Shown piece after piece: positions 48,022 to 55,603 of a DNA stretch of 64,000 nucleotides; the first letter of the stretch is position 1, and the number at the start of each line of letters is the position of its first letter. Source of the DNA: Spirochaetae bacterium HGW-Spirochaetae-2. Its GTDB lineage: Bacteria; Spirochaetota; Spirochaetia; Sphaerochaetales; Sphaerochaetaceae. Location of the stretch: positions 21,777-85,776 of the forward strand of contig PGXW01000025.1 of NCBI GenBank assembly GCA_002839355.1, in the 5' to 3' direction. The notes beneath the pieces were generated by a model. It was not told the DNA's origin. It saw nothing but the letters and a program-made list of their open reading frames with translations, and searched no databases. The position numbers and the translations under genes are program-made.

Positions 48022-48061
48022 GAATATAGGTATTCGAAATCGAAAATGCAAGTGATTTGCA
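48022..48061 (-). promoter_or_regulatory. znuA promoter with two palindromes, candidate Zur operator
   Basis: On the minus strand a -10 TATATT (48028-48023) lies 17 bp from a weak -35 TTGCAT (48051-48046). Two perfect small palindromes overlap these boxes: GAATA-TAGG-TATTC (48022-48035) over the -10 and TGCAA-GTGAT-TTGCA (48047-48061) over the -35. Their positions fit repression by Zur, but neither matches a known Zur box closely. Confidence 0.4.
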
Positions 48062-48107
48062 AAAAATTTGACTTGGCGGATAGACTCTTTTGGGGCCATT
48101 ATGGGAT

Positions 48108-48968
48108 ATGTGCAAAGATGGATTCGAGTTTGTCTCATACAGTAGTCCTACAGCTGCGGTGTTGCAGGAAATCGAAGCTCTTGTGGAATCGGTCGAGGGT
48201 GGAACCGGTATCGTTTCAGCGATTTCGTTCGACCATGTGCTCAACTGTGACAAGGAAATGGACTGCTACTTCCTGGCCTATGCCGGTTCGCTTCTTGTCG
48301 GTGCGGCAACGGTGTTCGCACCCAAGGCCGACGAGGGGGAGATTGCCCTGTGTGTGCGTGCCGACCATCGCAGATGCGGAATCGGTTCGGCATTGCTTGC
48401 CCATGCCATCGAAGTCTTGGACAGGCATCGGGTGGCATCCCGGATCTTGATATGTGATGCCAAATCGGTTTCGGGAGCATCGTTCGTCCGTACCCATGCG
48501 ACCACAGAACTGTTCAGCGAGTACACCATGGGACTGTCTGGCGGGTTGCCCGCGAATGTGGAGGGCGATGTGGCAATCAGGGTAGCCACAGATGCGGATG
48601 TTCCCCGCATGGCCGAGATTTGTGCCGCTGCGTACGGCGATCCGATGGCCGAGTCCAGGCAGTTCATCGAGACAAGCATGATCGCCGTGCAGCGCGAGGG
48701 GTATGTGGGCAGTGTCGGCACCGATCTGGTGGCCGTATGTTTCATCAGTACGTCCGCAGGTGCCCGCTCGGTGAATACGGTTGCGGTGGATCCCCGGTTC
48801 CAGGGCCGTGGATACGGCCGTGAATTCCTGACGAAAATCCTACATGCACAACCCCGCGACGGTCTGAAGGTGGTGTTGGATGTCAACAGCACCAATGCCA
48901 ACGCGTTCAGGTTGTACGTACGGCTGGGATTCGAGATACTATCGGACATACGCTATTATCGGGTATGA
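48108..48968 (+). CDS. Tandem GNAT-fold N-acetyltransferase
   Basis: A 286-residue protein with two GNAT domains. The first (about residues 1-130) has the acetyl-CoA loop RADHRRCGIGSALL; the second (about 145-286) has DPRFQGRGYGREFL and ends NAFRLYVRLGFEIL. Two-domain GNATs include mycothiol-synthase-like enzymes, but the substrate is not visible here. Start is uncertain: ATG at 48108 or TTG at 48090, both with weak ribosome-binding sites. It is divergent from znuA and is followed by the deacetylase gene after about 65 bp. Confidence 0.75.
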   Translation: MCKDGFEFVSYSSPTAAVLQEIEALVESVEGGTGIVSAISFDHVLNCDKEMDCYFLAYAGSLLVGAATVFAPKADEGEIALCVRADHRRCGIGSALLAHAIEVLDRHRVASRILICDAKSVSGASFVRTHATTELFSEYTMGLSGGLPANVEGDVAIRVATDADVPRMAEICAAAYGDPMAESRQFIETSMIAVQREGYVGSVGTDLVAVCFISTSAGARSVNTVAVDPRFQGRGYGREFLTKILHAQPRDGLKVVLDVNSTNANAFRLYVRLGFEILSDIRYYRV

Positions 48969-49035
48969 GGGGAAGTTTCCACTTGCCGCTGTGCGGCATC
49001 GTCCGTATAGTTGGACAGTCGGAAAAGGAAGTTCC

Positions 49036-49944
49036 ATGCGGTTGTTGTCAATGAAATGGGTACGGTTCGTATGCGGTGTCATAGGCCTCTTCGCAGCGCT
49101 TTCTCCCTTGGTGGCGGAAAGTTCCGGTATGGCTGTGCTCAAAGCGGCGGCCCCGCAGGTCAGATATTGGAAACCGGAGACGTCTGGCGACTCGTTGTGG
49201 ACGGTGGCTGCACAACATGTTGCGGTTTCGAATCCTCCCAAACGGAAGGACCCTAAGATCGTGCCGGTGTTGTACCACAATATCGTGTTCGGCAGGACCG
49301 GAAACATCTACAACCGGGACCTGTACAACTTTGAATCCGATCTCGGCTATCTGAAGCGCAAATATGCGTTCCTGGGTTTCCAAGATCTGGTCGATATCCA
49401 TAATGGAACCAAAACGATAGCCACAGATGCGACTGTGGTCACCTTCGACGATGGAGACTTGTCGATATATGCTATCGTCTATCCATTGTTGAAAGCCTTC
49501 GACATACCGGCGACATTCTTTCTGGTACCGACATTTATCGGTCAGGTCGGGTATATGGATTGGGACCAGGTACGGGAAATGGACCGCTACCGGAATGATC
49601 GTGGGGAGAAGTTGTTCTTCTTCGGCTCGCACTCGCTGACCCATCGTCTGTTGGGAGAGTTGCCTGCCGATGAGGTCCTGTATGAGATGCAAGAGTCCAA
49701 GCGGATAATCGAGCGGGAATTGGGTGGACCGGTGATCGCCATCGCGTTGCCGTTCGGTAGCGGTTCGGGCGACAAGCAGGTGTTGGAGGCAGCCAAGGCG
49801 AGCGGATACCTGGCGGTACGGACGTCCAAGCCAGCAGCGGTGTTGGCCAGCTCGTTGGATCTGATGAATATCAACGCGTTCAATGTGGAGAACTATAGTT
49901 CCGATGTGTTCGTGCAGCATATGCTGAGGATTACAGGAAGGTAG
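49036..49944 (+). CDS. Secreted polysaccharide deacetylase (NodB homology)
   Basis: A CE4-type deacetylase of 302 residues, exported by a signal peptide (MKWVRFVCGVIGLFAALSPLVAES). Catalytic motifs: TFDDGDLSIY (metal and base Asp), SHSLTHRLL (HxxxH metal motif) and IALPFGSGSG. It begins with a PVLYHNI motif typical of PgaB/IcaB-like enzymes that remove acetyl groups from N-acetylglucosamine polymers. AAGGAAG sets the start at 49036. It is 9 bp upstream of the GH16 gene and converges on the glycosyltransferase operon, so a role in the same polysaccharide is likely. Confidence 0.85.
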   Translation: MRLLSMKWVRFVCGVIGLFAALSPLVAESSGMAVLKAAAPQVRYWKPETSGDSLWTVAAQHVAVSNPPKRKDPKIVPVLYHNIVFGRTGNIYNRDLYNFESDLGYLKRKYAFLGFQDLVDIHNGTKTIATDATVVTFDDGDLSIYAIVYPLLKAFDIPATFFLVPTFIGQVGYMDWDQVREMDRYRNDRGEKLFFFGSHSLTHRLLGELPADEVLYEMQESKRIIERELGGPVIAIALPFGSGSGDKQVLEAAKASGYLAVRTSKPAAVLASSLDLMNINAFNVENYSSDVFVQHMLRITGR

Positions 49945-49953
49945 GTGCCGGCT

Positions 49954-50736
49954 ATGGGAAAATCCGTGTATCGCAAGTTCCGCTGGAGTCGTGTGGTTGG
50001 GCTTGTGGGTTTGCTTGTGTCCCTGACCTCCTGTGTTTCGGCGGCAACCGGATTGCCGGAAATCAACACCGGTCCGAGGGAATTGGATTTCGGTGGACTG
50101 AAGTGGCGTATCAAGTCTTCGACGGCACCGGTGGCACCGGGACCCAACTATTATTCGTCATCACCGGAGGCGGTGTGGGTGGATGACCGTGGGATGCATC
50201 TGACGATCGGCAAGCAGGGGGAACACTGGTACGCGACCGAGATATTCACCCGATCACGCGTCGGATATGGAACCTATACGTTCACGGTGGAGACCGATGC
50301 CCGCAGCTATGATCCGGCGGTGGTTGCCGGCTTCTTCACGTGGGATACGGCTCCCGAGGAGTTCAACCGGGAGATCGATATCGAGTTTGCCGCCTGGGGA
50401 GCAGAGGATGGGACCAAGTTCCAGTACGTGGTCCAACCCTATACCTCACCGGAGCGCATTGTGGTGTTCGATCCGAAATTGCAGGGAAACACCACCACGC
50501 ACCGGATCGTCTGGCGGCCGGATATCCTCGAGTTTTCCAGCTTCCATGGCCGGGTCGATCCCGATTCACCCGAGGCAAGGAACAATTTGATGAACCGGTG
50601 GACGTTCGCCGGTACCCCGCCGTCCGAAGGAAGGGTGCGCTTCAGGATCAACCTGTGGTTGTTCCAGGGAAAAGAGCCCGAACGGCCTGTCGGAATGACT
50701 GTCAATGCTTTTTCGTATGAGCGTTGGAGGCCTTGA
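49954..50736 (+). CDS. Lipoprotein with glycoside hydrolase family 16 domain
   Basis: A 260-residue protein with a lipoprotein signal peptide (lipobox LTSC near residue 27) and a concanavalin-like GH16 domain. The catalytic ExDxE motif is intact as NREIDIEFAAWG, and the fold's earlier strand GYGTYTFTVETD is clear. GH16 enzymes cleave or transglycosylate beta-1,3/1,4-glucans and galactans. The ATG at 49954 is preferred to a GTG at 49945 because of GGAAGG. Its end overlaps the convergent GT2 gene by 35 bp. It may trim or crosslink the product of that synthase. Confidence 0.83.
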   Translation: MGKSVYRKFRWSRVVGLVGLLVSLTSCVSAATGLPEINTGPRELDFGGLKWRIKSSTAPVAPGPNYYSSSPEAVWVDDRGMHLTIGKQGEHWYATEIFTRSRVGYGTYTFTVETDARSYDPAVVAGFFTWDTAPEEFNREIDIEFAAWGAEDGTKFQYVVQPYTSPERIVVFDPKLQGNTTTHRIVWRPDILEFSSFHGRVDPDSPEARNNLMNRWTFAGTPPSEGRVRFRINLWLFQGKEPERPVGMTVNAFSYERWRP

Positions 50737-53566
50737 CCACCTTGGTGGCACCGAAGCCCTTGCGCACCTGGGCTCCCCATCCCCTGTTCTTCCGCATGGC
50801 ACTGAAGAAGCCGCCGACCCGCCAGAGGCTGATGATTTGGCGTATACCGAAATTTTCCAGGATCGCCATGCCGAGCAGACGCAGGACATCGTCGTCAGTA
50901 TACATCTCATGGTCGAGTTCATTAACCAGGACCGACGATATGCTGACGAGGATGCCCAAGAGTATGGTCGCAGTGAACAGCAACAGGGCGATTGGCAGGT
51001 TGATGATTCCCAGGAAGATCGAGAGGACCACCAACAACAGTCCCTGGGCTTCGATGAACGGCCCGACCAGTTCGAAGATGAAATAGTAGGACATGCCGAC
51101 CATTCCCAGCCGTCCGTAGCGGGGATTGGCAATCATGGCACTATGGAACAACAGGATATCGACAAGGCCGCGGTGCCACCGGTCCCGCTGGCGGTGCAGT
51201 ATCTTCCATGATTCGGGTACTTCGGTCCAACAGTTCGCGTTGAATGCATATTTCACCCGATACGGTTTTTTCAGCTCGCGCATGTACCGCGATAGCCGTA
51301 CGACCAGTTCCATGTCCTCGCCGACGGTGTCCTTTCGGTATTTACCGCTCTTTGTGAGGTACCCGCCGGTCTGTATGGTGCGTTCCCGGTTGAATACGCC
51401 GAAGGCTCCGCTGATGATCAGCAGGAGGTTCATATGCGACCAACCGACCCTTCCCGACATGAACGCCCGCATATATTCAAGCGATTGCAGGCGGGCGAGG
51501 AAGTTCTTGGGCAAGGAGACCGCATCCAGCGAGCCGAGCTCTACGGTGCAACCGTTCACCGGGCAGATGTTCCCACCGGTGGCTATCGTTTCCTCTTGTG
51601 AATCGATCATCGCCGATACTGCCTTGAGCAGTGCTTCCGGTTCCAGCAGGGAGTCGGCGTCGATGCCACAGAAGAATTCCTTGCTGGCGACGTTCAACCC
51701 GAGGTTGAGCGAGTCGGCTTTTCCTCCGTTCACCTTGTCGACGATTATGAGGTTGGGAATGTTCTTGTTGGTATAGATGCCACGGATCGGCCGGGTATTG
51801 AGCCTTCTCGGGATAAGTCGGTCCCGTTTCTCCAGATTGAAGTATTTGATCAATGTGTTCAGGGTCTCGTCCTTGGAGCCGTCGTTGACGACAATCAGCT
51901 CGAAGTCGGGATAGCATTGGTTGAGCAGCGAGTTGACGCTCTCTATGATATTGCCTGCCTCGTTGTAGGCTGGGGCGATGATCGATACCGCCGGAAGCAA
52001 TTGGTCGGTATAGAGGAGCCGCGTATCCTTGCAGTCCCATAGGCGCGCCTGCACCCGTGCTCCGCGTACCGAGATGGCTAGGACGAGCAGGTAGATGAGG
52101 TTGATGGTCACCGAATAGTAGCCCAGCAGGTAGTTGAACCGTACCACATACAGCCGTCCGATCTCTTGCCACGAGAGGCTGACCAGGGTGGTGAACTCGC
52201 TTGCCAGGATTACCAGGGGAAACAGCAGGAGTATGCAGATGAGTGTAAGTGCCAGTCGCAGGCGCTGGGGCGGTTCGGCGTGGGGCGCCGGCGTGTCCCT
52301 ATATTTCTTGGAGAACCTGATCTTGAATTCCTTGACCAACCGTGCGTCGAGGTATTGCACGATTTGCATATGCAGGGTCTGGTTTTTCTTGAGCAAGGGG
52401 CGAAGGATTTGGACGATGGCTTTCTCAATCGACGGTTCCTGGTTGCGGTTGAGGAAGAATATAATGCCGCTGGTCTGTTTCACACGGACCAGTTCCCTGA
52501 TCAATTCGACTATCTGGTCGTGCAGGGGGCCTGCGATCTGCACGAGGTAATACTCGATGCGCCGATCGAGCACTTTAGCCAGCAGTTCCTTGTTCCGGTT
52601 CGATTTGGTGTGCTTGAAGTGTGCCAGGATATCGCCGAGCACCGCCGGTTCCCGAAAGGTCATGTCCGAGAGGCTTTGGACGATATGCTCGTGCAATGCC
52701 TTGCGGCGGGAGAATGTGAGGATGGTAGCTATGCGATGTTTTCCCGGTAGGATGGAAATCGCGTGGATGACGGCCACCAGGATATCGTTCTTCTTGCTCG
52801 AGGTGAATGGCTCCCGAACCAATTCTTCAGGAAAATGCTTGCGGAGGGCTTTGAGCGCGAGCCGTCTGGTTCCTGCCCGTTCCGATTGTCCCAGTTCAAC
52901 CAGGTATCCCCGCAATTGTTCCGACGGATGCGCGATGGCGAAGCCGCAGATTATCTGTTGCATATAACGGCGGGTGTTCTTCATCCTCCGCAGCAGGTAC
53001 GGAAGAAGCTTCTCCTCGTAGGTGTACAGGACCGAGCGCAACCGTCCGGCCATCCACGGGCTGGTTCGTCTGATATGGGAAATCAAGGGAATGATCGCCC
53101 TGGTATCCTTTTGGATCGCCAGTGCCTGGCCGATATACAGGGCGACCGTCGCATGACGCTCGATACGCAAGGCTGCCAGCAGGGCTTGCTGTATATCTTC
53201 CCGCTGCAAGTACCGGAGGTTTGCGGCGGCTTCGATCCGTTTCAGCCGGAACCGGGACCGCAGTTGCTTCATATAGCGGCTAGGCAGGTGGCTATCGAGC
53301 AGCAAGGCCAAAATGTGTTCGTGACGAACGTTTGGGAGGGTGACTGTCTCCTTGAGCCGTTTGTATGCGGAGAACAAGTCTTCCGGATCGATCCGTTCAT
53401 CGTCGATCTCGCCGTCGAGCAGCTGTTCTTCGATATACTGGTCATGCTTCAGTTGCCGGCGCAGACGCATCCTCCGGAAGATTTTTAGGACGATGGTCAA
53501 TAGAAAGAGGAAGAGGTCCAGCGCAAGGACCGAGAGTGTCAGGATGATGGCGAAAGACGTTCCCAT
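50702..53566 (-). CDS. Processive family-2 glycosyltransferase fused to HEAT-like repeats
   Basis: A 954-residue membrane protein. A first transmembrane helix (about 7-27) is followed by roughly 390 residues of HEAT-like helical repeats (for example KRIEAAANLRYL, GTRRLALKALRKHF). Transmembrane helices at about 435-505 lead into a GT2 domain with APAYNEAGNI, VNDGSKDE, the DxD motif GIDADSLLEP, GEDMEL and the processive-synthase motif QRDRW. Further helices close the protein. It should polymerise a beta-linked glycan while exporting it, as PgaC or cellulose synthase do. The fused repeats suggest a cytoplasmic docking platform. Last gene of the minus-strand unit. Confidence 0.85.
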   Translation of the reverse strand: MGTSFAIILTLSVLALDLFLFLLTIVLKIFRRMRLRRQLKHDQYIEEQLLDGEIDDERIDPEDLFSAYKRLKETVTLPNVRHEHILALLLDSHLPSRYMKQLRSRFRLKRIEAAANLRYLQREDIQQALLAALRIERHATVALYIGQALAIQKDTRAIIPLISHIRRTSPWMAGRLRSVLYTYEEKLLPYLLRRMKNTRRYMQQIICGFAIAHPSEQLRGYLVELGQSERAGTRRLALKALRKHFPEELVREPFTSSKKNDILVAVIHAISILPGKHRIATILTFSRRKALHEHIVQSLSDMTFREPAVLGDILAHFKHTKSNRNKELLAKVLDRRIEYYLVQIAGPLHDQIVELIRELVRVKQTSGIIFFLNRNQEPSIEKAIVQILRPLLKKNQTLHMQIVQYLDARLVKEFKIRFSKKYRDTPAPHAEPPQRLRLALTLICILLLFPLVILASEFTTLVSLSWQEIGRLYVVRFNYLLGYYSVTINLIYLLVLAISVRGARVQARLWDCKDTRLLYTDQLLPAVSIIAPAYNEAGNIIESVNSLLNQCYPDFELIVVNDGSKDETLNTLIKYFNLEKRDRLIPRRLNTRPIRGIYTNKNIPNLIIVDKVNGGKADSLNLGLNVASKEFFCGIDADSLLEPEALLKAVSAMIDSQEETIATGGNICPVNGCTVELGSLDAVSLPKNFLARLQSLEYMRAFMSGRVGWSHMNLLLIISGAFGVFNRERTIQTGGYLTKSGKYRKDTVGEDMELVVRLSRYMRELKKPYRVKYAFNANCWTEVPESWKILHRQRDRWHRGLVDILLFHSAMIANPRYGRLGMVGMSYYFIFELVGPFIEAQGLLLVVLSIFLGIINLPIALLLFTATILLGILVSISSVLVNELDHEMYTDDDVLRLLGMAILENFGIRQIISLWRVGGFFSAMRKNRGWGAQVRKGFGATKVVKASNAHTKKH

Positions 53567-53569
53567 GGT

Positions 53570-55600
53570 TCAACTCCCCTGGATCTGGAGTCTGTTTGCA
53601 ATCAGATTGACGACTCCGAGCAGCTCCACCAGCATGACCGGGCGCCAGAAGAAGTGGGAGATGTTGACTTCCAACGCCCGTCCGATCGTGCTTTCATTCT
53701 TGATTGAGGACATGAGGAGAAAGGGGATTTTCCTGGTCGATGGTTTTGCGAGCAGCTCCTTGCGTAGAGTCAGGGCACTCACCTTCGGTATCATCAGCTC
53801 GCTGATTATGATATCGGGACGCTCTTCCTCGACAAACCGCCGTCCCTGGAGACCATTGTCCGCGACAACGACACGGTAGTGGTTCTGCTGTAATGCCCGC
53901 CAGATAATATCGCGACCCAGACCCGGTTCGTCGATCAGGAGGATGGTGAATACCGTATTGCCCACATTCGCAGTGTTCGAGGCGTGGACAAGCATGCCGC
54001 CGCCTTGCTTCTGGGCCAACTTGAGGCGATAGCGGGCGGTTTGTGTGGTCAGTTCCGCCATCTGATCCAGGTCACCCATGATCGACTGTGGTATTTCGTC
54101 GGTATTGAACATACCGATGGAGATGGTTATGGGGACAATGAAGAATTCCGATTCCGCAATGATAGTGCGCATGGCGTCTGCCCGTCGGATCACCTCGTCC
54201 TTGTCCAGGTGCGTGCAATGGATACCGAGAACGCCACCGGAGAGACGGAAGAGGTGGCTGGTCGGTTCGATGTGTTGCTTCATGACCATTGCGAGGTTCC
54301 GTAAAGTCGCGTTGCCTTCGGCACTGCCGAAGTCTAGGTTGATTGTGGAAAGGTTGTCGATGCTTACCATGAGGAAGGTGAGGGCTTTTCCTCCTTCGGC
54401 GATTGTGGCCATGGCTTCATGCACGAACAGCCGGTGGAACTCCTCGTTGTACAGTCCGGTCACCGCGTCCTTGTAGAGGCTTTCCTCCATATGCTTCAAC
54501 TTCTCTTCGAGGTTCAACCGTGCCGATTCCAACTCTTGCATCTTGGAATCCTGGGTGTCGAGGTTCCTGATCGCATCGAACACCAGAGTACGGAATATGT
54601 CGGGCAGTGCGATCGAGTACTCCTTGCTCATGAGTTCGACCGCGGGAGCCACCACGGTTATCCACCCCATGCCCTTGCGCTCATAAATCAGATCGAAAAA
54701 GGCATCCCACATCTCCTGTTCGGCCAGCTTGGTGCTTTGTATGGCCTTGTTTTTCGCGTTGAAGACGAAGGACGATTTTACCAGGGCTTCGCGGACTTCC
54801 TTTGCGCCGAACATGGCCACGTACCGTTTGACAATCTGGTTGCACAAGGCGAGGTGTCCGCCCGCGGCCATGAGGTTCTTCCGGACCGGATCGAGGAATA
54901 TTCCGCAGGGTAGATCGCGCAACAGTTGGATATGGTAGGGTATCTCTGTTTTGATAATCGATCCGTGTTGAGGGCAGATTATCTTGATGTCGTAGTGTTC
55001 GAGCTGGTCCATGACGGGTTTGAGGATATCATGTGATGGCATGTATGCTTCATGGAAGGCTTTCATGCCTTCCTCGTACCCGCTCTCGGCGAACAGGTGC
55101 CACTGCGAGGTGACCGATCCGAACAGGTCGCCCGAGACAAGGACCTTCTGTATGGGCAGGTAGCTCATGATCGCGCCGGGGAAATGGAGATAGGGGGCGA
55201 AGATGAAGGTGATGGAGGTGCCGTCCTTCAAGGTGTAGGCGTATTCATGCAAGTCGATCGGGTAGAAGGGATTTTGTACGCCATAGTAGGTGATGATGGC
55301 GGCGGCCCGTTTATGGCAACAGATCGGGCCGGAGAAACCGGCTTTCTCGAAGAGCGGCAACGAAGAGCAGAGGTCCGGGTCCTGGTGGCTGCAGACTATG
55401 GCCTCCAGCTCAGCTATGGGTACCAGCAATGAGACTTTTTCGGCTACCGTGTCGAAATCCAGGACTGAACCGGGGTCGAAGAGGATTGCGCTTCCACCTT
55501 GAATCAACAGATAGGGGTTGCATTGGAGGTTGTTGTGCGTTCCTCCCGAACCTACCCACCAGAGGCCTTCGGTCACGGGAATCGGTTTCGATAGGTCCAT
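53570..55600 (-). CDS. Metallo-beta-lactamase / degenerate GGDEF / degenerate receiver protein
   Basis: A 676-residue three-part protein. Residues 1-235 form a metallo-beta-lactamase fold like that of flavodiiron proteins (CSHQDPDL, LHFPGAIMSY, VSGDLFGS, CPQHGSI). After a helical linker, residues 375-540 form a GGDEF-like domain (AVTGLYNEEFHRL) whose active site is SGGVLG, so cyclase activity is unlikely. Residues 553-670 form a receiver-like domain in which the phospho-Asp is Glu (SELMIP) and the conserved Lys is Arg (WRPV). It probably acts as a sensor and scaffold. It is 4 bp or less from genes on both sides. Confidence 0.8.
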   Translation of the reverse strand: MDLSKPIPVTEGLWWVGSGGTHNNLQCNPYLLIQGGSAILFDPGSVLDFDTVAEKVSLLVPIAELEAIVCSHQDPDLCSSLPLFEKAGFSGPICCHKRAAAIITYYGVQNPFYPIDLHEYAYTLKDGTSITFIFAPYLHFPGAIMSYLPIQKVLVSGDLFGSVTSQWHLFAESGYEEGMKAFHEAYMPSHDILKPVMDQLEHYDIKIICPQHGSIIKTEIPYHIQLLRDLPCGIFLDPVRKNLMAAGGHLALCNQIVKRYVAMFGAKEVREALVKSSFVFNAKNKAIQSTKLAEQEMWDAFFDLIYERKGMGWITVVAPAVELMSKEYSIALPDIFRTLVFDAIRNLDTQDSKMQELESARLNLEEKLKHMEESLYKDAVTGLYNEEFHRLFVHEAMATIAEGGKALTFLMVSIDNLSTINLDFGSAEGNATLRNLAMVMKQHIEPTSHLFRLSGGVLGIHCTHLDKDEVIRRADAMRTIIAESEFFIVPITISIGMFNTDEIPQSIMGDLDQMAELTTQTARYRLKLAQKQGGGMLVHASNTANVGNTVFTILLIDEPGLGRDIIWRALQQNHYRVVVADNGLQGRRFVEEERPDIIISELMIPKVSALTLRKELLAKPSTRKIPFLLMSSIKNESTIGRALEVNISHFFWRPVMLVELLGVVNLIANRLQIQGS

Positions 55601-55603
55601 AGG

